DNA from: an uncultured Eubacteriales bacterium
Lineage (GTDB): Bacteria > Bacillota > Clostridia > Oscillospirales > CAG-272
Assembly (NCBI GenBank): GCA_934432675.1
Contig: CAKRYT010000001.1
Span: 1 to 64,000, forward strand
Direction of reading: 5' to 3'
DNA: 64,000 bases
Positions 54,773-61,551 of this stretch are shown here, in pieces. The position numbers and the translations under genes were made by a program. The first letter of the stretch is position 1; each line of letters starts with the position of its first letter. The notes beneath the pieces are model-generated. The model did no database searches, was not told the origin of the DNA, and worked only from the letters and a program-made list of their open reading frames with translations.

Positions 54773-55525
54773 ATGGAACCGTGGCTCATTACTGTCATTG
54801 CGCTGGGGGTGCTCGGCGTGCTTTCCCTGATCCCTATGGGAATCAAATGGCGTGCGGGGCGGATCGTTTCCTGGTTTAACCTCCGCAAATTGGATCTGGA
54901 CCGACCGATTGACCAGTATACGCGACTGCTCCTGGATGAGAGCGGCCTCACCGACGTAGAGGTGGAGGTCGCAGGGGCATTTGCAAGTCTTTTTATCGGT
55001 AACACCTACGCGCATCGCCGCCGCATCATCCGCCTTTCGTATTTCACCGCACGGCGCGCGACGAAGACCAATCTTGCCGTAGCCTGCCGCCTGGTCGGCC
55101 TCGCGAAGAACGGCGAACAGGGCGGGCACGGTGCCGCCCTCGTTTCCGCTAACCGCTTTGTGGAGCCGCTGTCCTTTCTGCTGATCCCGCTTTTGGTCGT
55201 CGGTCTGATCGTCGATCTTTCCGCAAACGGCGAACTCGGAGTCTGGTTTCTTACCCTGACGGGGTTGGGCATCGCTCTCACGCTCGCATCATGGATTTTC
55301 GCGCTTGTTACATACGGTGCAAACAAGCGGGCACTTGCCGACGGGCAGTATTTGATTCTTGCCTCCGGGCTGTTGTCCCCCGAAGAGGAGAAAAAGATGA
55401 AGTCGCTGTTTGCCGCGTGGCGGCAGTTATACTTCTTCGATGCGTTGCTCACCGCGTTCGTCTGTCTCTGGCTTTCCTTCCGTCTCATTGCCTCCCTCGT
55501 GTCCATTGCTTCAAAAAGGAGATGA
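54773..55525 (+). CDS. YugP-like membrane protein lacking the zinc motif
   Basis: A 250-residue membrane protein. One N-terminal helix, then a soluble part (RLLLDESGLTDVEVEVAGAF, RRRIIRLSYFTARRATKTN) that lines up with the YugP/PF04298 membrane zinc metallopeptidases, and three C-terminal helices. Where the family has AVAAHEVGHA, this protein reads AVACRLVGLA, so His, Glu and His are all replaced. It is therefore predicted to be catalytically dead, if the alignment is right. It lies between the DtxR-family gene and a SHOCT-domain protein. Confidence 0.65.
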   Translation: MEPWLITVIALGVLGVLSLIPMGIKWRAGRIVSWFNLRKLDLDRPIDQYTRLLLDESGLTDVEVEVAGAFASLFIGNTYAHRRRIIRLSYFTARRATKTNLAVACRLVGLAKNGEQGGHGAALVSANRFVEPLSFLLIPLLVVGLIVDLSANGELGVWFLTLTGLGIALTLASWIFALVTYGANKRALADGQYLILASGLLSPEEEKKMKSLFAAWRQLYFFDALLTAFVCLWLSFRLIASLVSIASKRR

Positions 55526-55530
55526 TCACC

Positions 55531-56421
55531 ATGTCGGAAAACTCTCAGTTCCTCCGGAAAGAAACGCGCGTTTCCACAGTCGTTTGGAGCGTCATCTGCA
55601 TCATTGCCATCATCATGCTGACGCTTTTGGCACTCATGCTGAACAGGCGTGAGATCGCTGTCGTCGGATCGGTGGTCCTTGCGCTCTGCCTGTCTTTTGT
55701 GCACGGCGTCACGCAACTCACCGTGCTCCGCGACTACCGCTCCTCTCACCGCTATCTGTCGATGGACGGTATCATGCACATCTGCCTCACCGTCATCATC
55801 GCGATGGCATCCGTCCTCTACCTGATCGTGGAGGGGATACGCGCCACCGGGGCGGATATTGCGTCCTCCTTTGATTTCCGCTATATGGTCGCCGTTTTCA
55901 TTTTCGTGGTGGCAGTCTGGCAGTGCGTCGTTGCGTATATCGCATTTCGTCATCGGCACTTCAACGCACCGGTCGAGGCACTCCTCGCCGTGTCGTATGT
56001 CATCAGTGCCGTCGGCGTCATCGGCGAGGCGAGTTTCAAAAACGAGGATACCGCCGCCGTTTTCCTGCTCGTTGCCGACTTCTTGCTTTGCGCGGTCACA
56101 CTGTTTTATCTGCTGTTCAGTTACGTTTTCCGCTCGCCCGAATATCTCGTGACGGAAGAGGGGTTGCAGGCACTCCGCCGCGAGGCGGAGATGCAGGCAC
56201 AGCGCGCCGCGCGTTTTGCCGCGTTCGCCGTGCCGCGCCAGCCGGGTCAGCCGATATATACGCCGCAGGTGCCCGGCACCCCGGCGGCACCGACGCCGAC
56301 CCCCGACGCACGTGAGGACGTTACCGAAAGACTCATGAAACTGAAAAGTCTGTACGATGCCGGCGTTGTCTCCGAGGAGGAATATCAGGCAAAACGCCGT
56401 GAACTCCTCTCCCGCCTTTGA
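55531..56421 (+). CDS. four-helix membrane protein with C-terminal SHOCT domain
   Basis: A 296-residue protein with about five hydrophobic segments (residues 17-210), a Pro/Gln/Ala-rich linker (about 225-260), and a short SHOCT domain at the end (DVTERLMKLKSLYDAGVVSEEEYQAKRRELLSRL gives the pattern; only 20 residues quoted: KLKSLYDAGVVSEEEYQAKR). SHOCT domains probably mediate oligomer formation. The role is unknown. It starts 5 bp after the YugP-like gene behind AAAAGGAG and probably shares its transcript. Confidence 0.75.
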   Translation: MSENSQFLRKETRVSTVVWSVICIIAIIMLTLLALMLNRREIAVVGSVVLALCLSFVHGVTQLTVLRDYRSSHRYLSMDGIMHICLTVIIAMASVLYLIVEGIRATGADIASSFDFRYMVAVFIFVVAVWQCVVAYIAFRHRHFNAPVEALLAVSYVISAVGVIGEASFKNEDTAAVFLLVADFLLCAVTLFYLLFSYVFRSPEYLVTEEGLQALRREAEMQAQRAARFAAFAVPRQPGQPIYTPQVPGTPAAPTPTPDAREDVTERLMKLKSLYDAGVVSEEEYQAKRRELLSRL

Positions 56422-56478
56422 GCCCTCCGATTTTTCGGAATTCAATCAATCGGAATCAAATCGGTGATTCGGAATTAA

Positions 56479-56520
56479 AAAGAACAGGCACTACCGCGGA
56501 TGCGGTAGTGCCTGTTCTTT
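56479..56520. terminator. terminator of the DUF4349 operon
   Basis: A 19-bp perfect stem AAAGAACAGGCACTACCGC and complement with a 4-nt loop; ends with T on both strands. Confidence 0.9.
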
Positions 56521-56598
56521 CTGTGGAGAGGCGTTTATGTACGGCAATACAGCAAGGTGTTACTGCCGATATACCCGCTTCGGTAACGGCGACAGGGG

Positions 56599-57885
56599 TC
56601 AGAAAAACTCCCGCTTTTCCTTCGGCACATCCGTTTCCTGCGCCAATGCGTCGGCGTGCCCGCGGATGTAACGCGTCCAGCGTATGTAGCCGTAGGTGGT
56701 GTTGGTAATGTAGCCGAGTTTCAGTACGAGCAGGATAAATTGTCCCGAGATGATGTTGATGACGGCTTCCAGGACGGCACAGGCGTACCAGGCAATCCAT
56801 TGCTCGCGGAATCGGAAAAAGATGAACAGGCCGTTGGCAACTCCGACGGCACTCGCGCAGGCATCAAGGTAACAAACGACGTTTTCGAGGGTCTCGTTTC
56901 CCCCGAAGAGGTCGGTGTGGATGTCCAGCCCGCTGAGGAAGTACCCCACGAGGACCGTCCAGAGGGCGATTCCCGCCAGGATGAGCACCTCCTGCCATCC
57001 TTTTAGTGTACGGACACGCGTGACCTCTTCCTTTTCGCGATCGGGGTGTTTCGACCAGTTGATAAAACTCAGGATGTCGATCGGGAGCCAGAAGAAGAGC
57101 GTCGTCAACATGGTGGCAAAACGGTACATGAGTACGATACAGATGGCGATTTCGGTGACCTCCACGGCGACGGAGACGATGAAGTTCCACCGGCTCTGCT
57201 TGGAGATGAGCAGTTCACACAGAATATTAAGGAAGGTGTCGAGCAGGTAGAGAAGCATAATCCAGATACCGCTGACGCCGTTTGCCTCTTCCTCCGGCAT
57301 GGCGATTGCGAATACGGCGGCAAGTACCATGATGGAGAGAAACCAGATCTTCTCGTAGGTGGAGAACTGACGGGCGAAGAAAGTCACCACGCCGAGAGAG
57401 AGGGCGAGGAGTATGAGGACGATCGCCGTGTTGTAAATCGGGGAGGCCTCCTCGGCGAAGTAATCCTTGACGGCGGCGCGGATTTCGGGCTCATGCGCGG
57501 GATGGTCGAACGTGACGACCGCTCCGCTTTCAAACGTGTAGATATGGGCGGTGATAACGGCATCTTCGGGGAGTGCCTCCCACTCTGCCGGGGAGTAATC
57601 GACGCGGCAGATATTTCCGCTCTCGCCACGGTACGTGACCGTGCAGATGCGGTTTTCCTCCGCGTCGTAATCCTCCGCGTAGTCGGGGTCGTCGGGGGAG
57701 AGCCGTCGCATGACCTCCGTTGCCCCCGTGCGGTCGTAGTCGCCGGCGTCACGGTTGACGCGCGCGATGCCGACGGAGAAAAGGGTGAGAGACGCGACGA
57801 GCAACGCCGCAAACAGGATGAGTTCGGTGAGGCGGAGCCACTTACGGGGCTCTAAATTGCCTTTGATTTTACGGATGAATGACAT
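56599..57885 (-). CDS. PnuC-like transporter with N-terminal extension
   Basis: A 428-residue membrane protein. Residues about 190-410 match the PnuC family of nicotinamide riboside/vitamin facilitators (SRWNFIVSVAVEVTEIA, WLPIDILSFINWSKHPD, TLENVVCYLDACASAVGVAN, FREQWIAWYACAVLEAVINI). The N-terminal 190 residues are an addition: one helix, an acidic extracytoplasmic part (DYDRTGATEVMRRLSPDDPD) and further helices, with no family I recognise. The cargo is probably a B-vitamin or nucleoside. It follows an AbrB-family regulator by 60 bp. Confidence 0.8.
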   Translation of the reverse strand: MSFIRKIKGNLEPRKWLRLTELILFAALLVASLTLFSVGIARVNRDAGDYDRTGATEVMRRLSPDDPDYAEDYDAEENRICTVTYRGESGNICRVDYSPAEWEALPEDAVITAHIYTFESGAVVTFDHPAHEPEIRAAVKDYFAEEASPIYNTAIVLILLALSLGVVTFFARQFSTYEKIWFLSIMVLAAVFAIAMPEEEANGVSGIWIMLLYLLDTFLNILCELLISKQSRWNFIVSVAVEVTEIAICIVLMYRFATMLTTLFFWLPIDILSFINWSKHPDREKEEVTRVRTLKGWQEVLILAGIALWTVLVGYFLSGLDIHTDLFGGNETLENVVCYLDACASAVGVANGLFIFFRFREQWIAWYACAVLEAVINIISGQFILLVLKLGYITNTTYGYIRWTRYIRGHADALAQETDVPKEKREFF

Positions 57886-57945
57886 AGACTTTCCTTTCCT
57901 TTCCTTGATAGTTTTGATAGAAATAGAAGTGAGGGAAAGCCTGCG

Positions 57946-58182
57946 TTATGTAGAATCGAACTTACGGAATACCCGGTCTGCCATTTCCGAGACGATTTCC
58001 GGGCGCGTGACGATGAGACCGTTTTCGTCGTCACCTAGGACGAGCAACGTGTCGCCCGGGCGGATGCCGAAGGTATCGCGCGCCTCTTTCGGTATGACGA
58101 TCTGCCCTTTGTCGCCGACTTTGACGGTGCCGAAGATGTAGCGGCTCTTTTTGCGGCCGAGCAAGTGTTTACCCGATGCCAT
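57946..58182 (-). CDS. AbrB/SpoVT-family transition regulator
   Basis: A 78-residue protein with the swapped-hairpin DNA-binding fold: FGTVKVGDKGQIVIPKEARD followed by TFGIRPGDTLLVLGDDENGL, in the AbrB/MazE/SpoVT-AbrB family, and a short C-terminal helix. The N-terminal 16 residues are basic. The start is the ATG with AAAGGAAT in front. It probably regulates itself, since an inverted repeat lies at its promoter, and perhaps the downstream PnuC-like gene. Confidence 0.9.
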   Translation of the reverse strand: MASGKHLLGRKKSRYIFGTVKVGDKGQIVIPKEARDTFGIRPGDTLLVLGDDENGLIVTRPEIVSEMADRVFRKFDST

Positions 58183-58223
58183 ACGATTCCTTTCCGCACC
58201 GCGCCACTACGCGGTTGCTCGTT

Positions 58224-58242
58224 ATACTTTTCCAACAAGTAT
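58224..58242. promoter_or_regulatory. candidate AbrB autoregulatory site
   Basis: ATACTT-N7-AAGTAT, next to the -10 box at the predicted transcription start. Confidence 0.5.
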
Positions 58243-58244
58243 GA

Positions 58245-58273
58245 ATTATATCTGAAACGATAATTCTTGTCAA
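58245..58273 (-). promoter_or_regulatory. abrB-like gene promoter
   Basis: TTGACA and TATAAT with a 17-bp spacer on the minus strand, perfect consensus. Confidence 0.85.
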
Positions 58274-58400
58274 TTAAAATTATGTAAAGCGGGCTTTTCT
58301 GCCGAAAATTGCGGTTTAATAGGTATTATTGCATGATAAGATGCGCTCTTTAACAGTCGAAACACCCGCAACGGAAAGCAAACTTTACCATCGTAAATAA

Positions 58401-58431
58401 AAACAAACCGTACTGCCGAAACAGTACGGTT
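58401..58431 (-). terminator. terminator after the second MATE gene
   Basis: AACCGTACTG / CAGTACGGTT with a 6-nt loop and TGTTTTTATTT on the minus strand. Confidence 0.85.
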
Positions 58432-58456
58432 GCTGTCGTTTGGGTCATGTCTTGGG

Positions 58457-59899
58457 TCAGCGCGTTGCCTCTTTGACTTCGGCTGCCTCGTTCGTCGCGG
58501 TCGTCTCGTTCTTTGCGGTGCCCTCGGTCGTATCGACGAAGTAGTGCTTGCGATCTTTGGCGCAGACGATGCAGAACAGGAGGAGTTCCACCGCACCCGT
58601 CACGATCCACGAGATGGGGTAGGAGAGCATGAGGGAATAGATACTGTGGAATGCAGGATGAGGGAAGATGAGGTAGATCCATGCGAGGCGCAGGCCGCAA
58701 ACACCGGCGAGACAAACCGTCATGGAGAGCACGGAGCGTCCCACCCCGCGCAGAGCGTAGGCAAAGGTGTCCATGAGCCCACACAGGAAATAGGTGCAAC
58801 AGACGGCGAGCATACGCTCCCCCGCGGCGGTGAACGCCTCCGTGTCTTCGGGGCGGAGGTAGAGACCGAGCAACGGCTGTCGGCAGAAGTAGACGATGCC
58901 CCCCGAGAGCATCCAGGCGGCGACGACGAGGATGGCGGCGTAAGTGACCGTGCGGCGGATGTTTTTCGGCTTTTTGGCACCGTAGTTGGCGGAGACGAAA
59001 CTGCCCGCGGTCTGTGCCACGGAGTTCATCGTTGCGTAAACGAAACCTTCCAGCGACGCGGCAGCACCGTTCCCGTCCATGACGGCGGGGCCGAACCCGT
59101 TGATACTGCTTTGGAGCATGACGTTGGAGATGGAGAACAGCATCCCCTGGATCCCGGCCGGGACGCCGATGAGCGCGATTTCTTTCGCGACGTTGCCGTG
59201 GAAACGGATCTCACGGAATCTGAAACGGAAAAATCCGTCGTTTTTCAGGAGTGCGATGACGACGCACAGTGCCGAGATCCCTTGTGAAATGGAGGTCGCG
59301 AGGGCAACGCCCGCCACGTCCATTTTACACACGACGACGAAGAACAGGTTGAGAAATACGTTGACGACGCCTGCCGCGGAGAGAAAGAAGAACGGCCGTT
59401 TCGTATCGCCCGTCGCACGCATGATGGAGGCACCGAAGTTGTAGATCATGGCGAAGGGCAGTCCGCAGAAGTAGATGACGAGGTAGGAGGTCGAGAGCCC
59501 GATGATTTCCTCCGGGGTGTCCATGAGGGCGAGGAACAGGTGGGAGGTGGTGGCACCGATGATTCCGATGGCGAGCCCTGCGACGAGTGCAAAGACCATG
59601 GAGGTATAGACGACCTTTTGTCCGTGCTCGCGGTCACCGGCGCCGTAACAGCGTGACATCAGCACGTTTGCCCCGACGCTGAGCCCGACGAGGAGCTGTA
59701 TGTAGAGATTGATGAGAGAAGACGTTGCGGAGATGGCCGCCACACTGTGGGAGGAGCCGAATTGCCCGCAGACGATCAGGTCCGCCGCATTGTAGAGCAA
59801 CTGCAAGAGCGTGGATAGGATCAAAGGGGTCGAAACGCGGAGGAGCTTCACGAATAGGTTGCCATCCGTCAGGCAGATTTCATGGGTTTTGGCTTTCAT
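58457..59899 (-). CDS. MATE family efflux transporter (2)
   Basis: A 480-residue twelve-helix transporter. LLRVSTPLILSTLLQLLYNAAD and DLIVCGQFGSSHSVAAIS open the N half, and INGFGPAVMDGNGAAASLEGF marks the C half. It is a different branch from the MATE gene at 17.5 kb (little sequence match apart from family motifs). The hydrophilic C-terminus is Thr/Glu-rich. The ATG follows GAGGTG. No neighbouring regulator. Substrate unknown. Confidence 0.9.
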   Translation of the reverse strand: MKAKTHEICLTDGNLFVKLLRVSTPLILSTLLQLLYNAADLIVCGQFGSSHSVAAISATSSLINLYIQLLVGLSVGANVLMSRCYGAGDREHGQKVVYTSMVFALVAGLAIGIIGATTSHLFLALMDTPEEIIGLSTSYLVIYFCGLPFAMIYNFGASIMRATGDTKRPFFFLSAAGVVNVFLNLFFVVVCKMDVAGVALATSISQGISALCVVIALLKNDGFFRFRFREIRFHGNVAKEIALIGVPAGIQGMLFSISNVMLQSSINGFGPAVMDGNGAAASLEGFVYATMNSVAQTAGSFVSANYGAKKPKNIRRTVTYAAILVVAAWMLSGGIVYFCRQPLLGLYLRPEDTEAFTAAGERMLAVCCTYFLCGLMDTFAYALRGVGRSVLSMTVCLAGVCGLRLAWIYLIFPHPAFHSIYSLMLSYPISWIVTGAVELLLFCIVCAKDRKHYFVDTTEGTAKNETTATNEAAEVKEATR

Positions 59900-59927
59900 A
59901 AAACACCTCAGGTAGTATGCTGATGAC

Positions 59928-59956
59928 ATTATACGCCTTGTTTTGTGAAAAGTCTA
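59928..59956 (-). promoter_or_regulatory. second MATE gene promoter
   Basis: TAGACT and TATAAT with a 17-bp spacer; the -35 is weak. Confidence 0.5.
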
Positions 59957-60042
59957 TATATTTTTCGGAAAAAACAGTGCGTTTTGCTGCCCGCTCCGCC
60001 GCCTGCTGTCCTTTGCCCGCCCGGTACGGACGAAAAAAACAG

Positions 60043-60071
60043 TTGACGCTCCTCGTGAAAAGTAGTATATT
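60043..60071 (+). promoter_or_regulatory. promoter of the AT-richer lipoprotein
   Basis: TTGACG and TATATT with a 17-bp spacer. Confidence 0.65.
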
Positions 60072-60110
60072 GATCAAGAGTAAAAAGCATTTCCGGAGGT
60101 CATAAATACT

Positions 60111-60734
60111 ATGCTCAAAGAGAGATTGTGTACGATTATTTGTGCGGTGCTTTTAGCGATCACCTGCGTCGGTTTAGTTGCGTGCGGAAATGGCGACGGC
60201 GGCGGAGAAACTCCAAAACCGCTCCACGACAACACGAAATGGTTTACCGAAGAAGAACTGTCGGCAAAAGGGCTTGCAGGATTGACGGCGCCGACAGGGC
60301 TGTCGGGGGAGATGAATACAAGCGATGCTTGGTATAACGACGGATATTCATTTTCGCAGGGTTGTCCGGATGAAGAGACGTTCAAAGCGAATGCAGAAAC
60401 GTATTTTTCGTATTTGAAAACGCATTATGACGGTGCATTCGGAAAACCTAGAATCGAAAAATTCAGCATGGATACAAACGAAAATTGGTATATCATTGAA
60501 CAAAAGAGTGATTTGTCCGACTATTTTGACGATAATCCGAGCAAATTGTATAAGTTCTATTACGTCAGAAACAAAACTTTGGATAACGGCTATTTTGCAA
60601 AAGGGTCGGTTTGGATTTTTGAAATTCGCTATGAATTCGACACCAATTCTAATGAATACAAATTCAAACTGTTTATTGAAAGTGCAGACTCCTCACATAA
60701 CGGAATTTACACGAACTTTTACAAAATGAGTTGA
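60111..60734 (+). CDS. lipoprotein of unknown function
   Basis: A 207-residue lipoprotein with lipobox LVAC (Cys near 25), a GNGDGGGE spacer, then a globular part of about 165 residues rich in aromatic residues (SDAWYNDGYSFSQG, ENWYIIEQKSDLSDYF, KLYKFYYVRNK). No family recognised. Base use is clearly more AT-rich than the neighbours, with AAA, AAT and TTT codons preferred, so it may have come by transfer. It stands alone; no terminator is clear behind it. Confidence 0.75.
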   Translation: MLKERLCTIICAVLLAITCVGLVACGNGDGGGETPKPLHDNTKWFTEEELSAKGLAGLTAPTGLSGEMNTSDAWYNDGYSFSQGCPDEETFKANAETYFSYLKTHYDGAFGKPRIEKFSMDTNENWYIIEQKSDLSDYFDDNPSKLYKFYYVRNKTLDNGYFAKGSVWIFEIRYEFDTNSNEYKFKLFIESADSSHNGIYTNFYKMS

Positions 60735-61059
60735 AGCCGATATATAGTCGGTGGGACAATGAGCATCGGCAAAACACCAATCGGTCAACGCATCGCTTAT
60801 GAAAACATTTTTTTCCGGGTGATGCACGAACAGTCCATCGTCGGCCATAAGAGAAACCTTATAGGCAAATGACCGACGGTGTTCGTAAGATATCCCTGTT
60901 TTGCATAGAAAAAGACACACGCGACTTTGATACGTGCTCCTTTTGCACACGCAAAAGGAGCCAACCCGACAGGGTAACTCGCTCCGCTCGTGATGCCGCC
61001 CCTCGCAGGGCGGCATGCGAACCTGCATCGCTGACGCGACAGGTTCGGGTCGGAAGGGC
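60735..61059. other. gap upstream of tRNA-Arg: tRNA-like debris and hairpins
   Basis: No protein gene I can support in 60735-60935. The right half holds, in order on the plus strand, an 11-bp hairpin (GCTCCTTTTGC / GCAAAAGGAGC, 60936-60961), a tRNA 3' remnant split by a hairpin (60961-61026), and an inverted repeat CGAACCTG / CAGGTTCG (61018-61047). Confidence 0.6.
60961..61026 (-). pseudogene. broken tRNA 3' part with an inserted hairpin
   Basis: The plus strand CCAACCCGACAGG matches the tRNA-Arg end CCTACCCGACAGG (61100-61112), and CGAACCTGC at 61018-61026 matches 61116-61124. Between them, where the tRNA has only three bases, about 44 bp are inserted, including the hairpin ATGCCGCC / GGCGGCAT. 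The insertion point is in the T loop. The remnant lies downstream of the functional tRNA in its transcript. Confidence 0.7.
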
Positions 61060-61097
61060 AAAAGACCGGGCACCTCACACGAGGTGCCCGGTCTTTT
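61060..61097 (-). terminator. tRNA-Arg terminator
   Basis: A 17-bp perfect stem (AAAAGACCGGGCACCTC and complement) with a 4-nt loop, starting at the CCA end of the tRNA and ending in TTTT. Confidence 0.9.
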
Positions 61098-61173
61098 GGC
61101 CTACCCGACAGGATTCGAACCTGCGACCTTCAGAGTCGGAGTCTGACGCGCTATCCAGCTGTGCCACGGGTAG
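61097..61173 (-). tRNA. tRNA-Arg (anticodon CCG)
   Basis: A complete 77-nt tRNA. Acceptor arms CTACCCG / CGGGTAG pair fully, discriminator G, CCA encoded. The anticodon stem TCAGA/TCTGA encloses CTCCGAC, giving anticodon CCG (arginine). T arm GCAGGTTCGAATCCTGT. Confidence 0.95.
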
Positions 61174-61184
61174 ATACGCATTGT

Positions 61185-61213
61185 ATTGTAGCACAGTTTT
61201 TTCGAAAAGTAAA
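61185..61213 (-). promoter_or_regulatory. tRNA-Arg promoter
   Basis: TTTACT and TACAAT with a 17-bp spacer on the minus strand. Confidence 0.6.
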
Positions 61214-61306
61214 CCGCTAAACGCATTTTTTTCGTTTTTTGTGCAAAGGCTTTCCGTAACGCATTTTGCCCTTCGAAATAATTTTTCGCTTTTCGGGATA
61301 AAAGCC

Positions 61307-61335
61307 TTGACGAAACGCCGGCCAGTCGCTATAAT
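61307..61335 (+). promoter_or_regulatory. mgtE promoter
   Basis: TTGACG and TATAAT with a 17-bp spacer, about 215 bp before the start codon. Confidence 0.85.
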
Positions 61336-61341
61336 ACCACT

Positions 61342-61501
61342 GTAAAAAGCAAAGAAGGAGGCAATTTGGAACAGATGGACGCGGACAGTTGTCAATGTCA
61401 CATACGCAAAAGTTGCATACGAATTGCCACCGGTTTTTGTCTCTGCTGACGGTTTTCCGCAGGTACTTGGCAACGCCGTGGTTTTTGGCGTTGCTTTTTT
61501 T
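61342..61501 (+). promoter_or_regulatory. switch-like leader of mgtE (candidate riboswitch)
   Basis: The leader shows three elements that compete. P1 pairs GGCAATT (61360-61366) with AATTGCC (61422-61428). The same TTGCCA (61424-61429) can instead pair with TGGCAA (61468-61473), which lies in the 5' arm of the intrinsic terminator (GCAACGCC 61470-61477 / GGCGTTGC 61487-61494, then seven T). If P1 forms, the terminator is free; if not, the antiterminator can form. The 55 nt inside P1 contain a small stem GCAA / TTGC flanked by CATACG repeats. The location upstream of a Mg2+ transporter suggests a metal-sensing RNA, but I do not recognise the M-box. Confidence 0.65.
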
Positions 61502-61551
61502 GTGCTTTGACGCATGACTCTCCCACACCCGTGACAAAGGAGGGAAGACCT

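Noticed and set aside
60759..60872. A 37-codon open frame (MSIGKTPIGQRIAYENIFFR and on)
   Set aside because: No ribosome site, no family, in a region of tRNA debris; cannot be supported.
61342..61501. Assignment of the mgtE leader to the known M-box riboswitch
   Set aside because: The expected conserved blocks were not recognised and the closed domain is too small. Reported only as a candidate switch.
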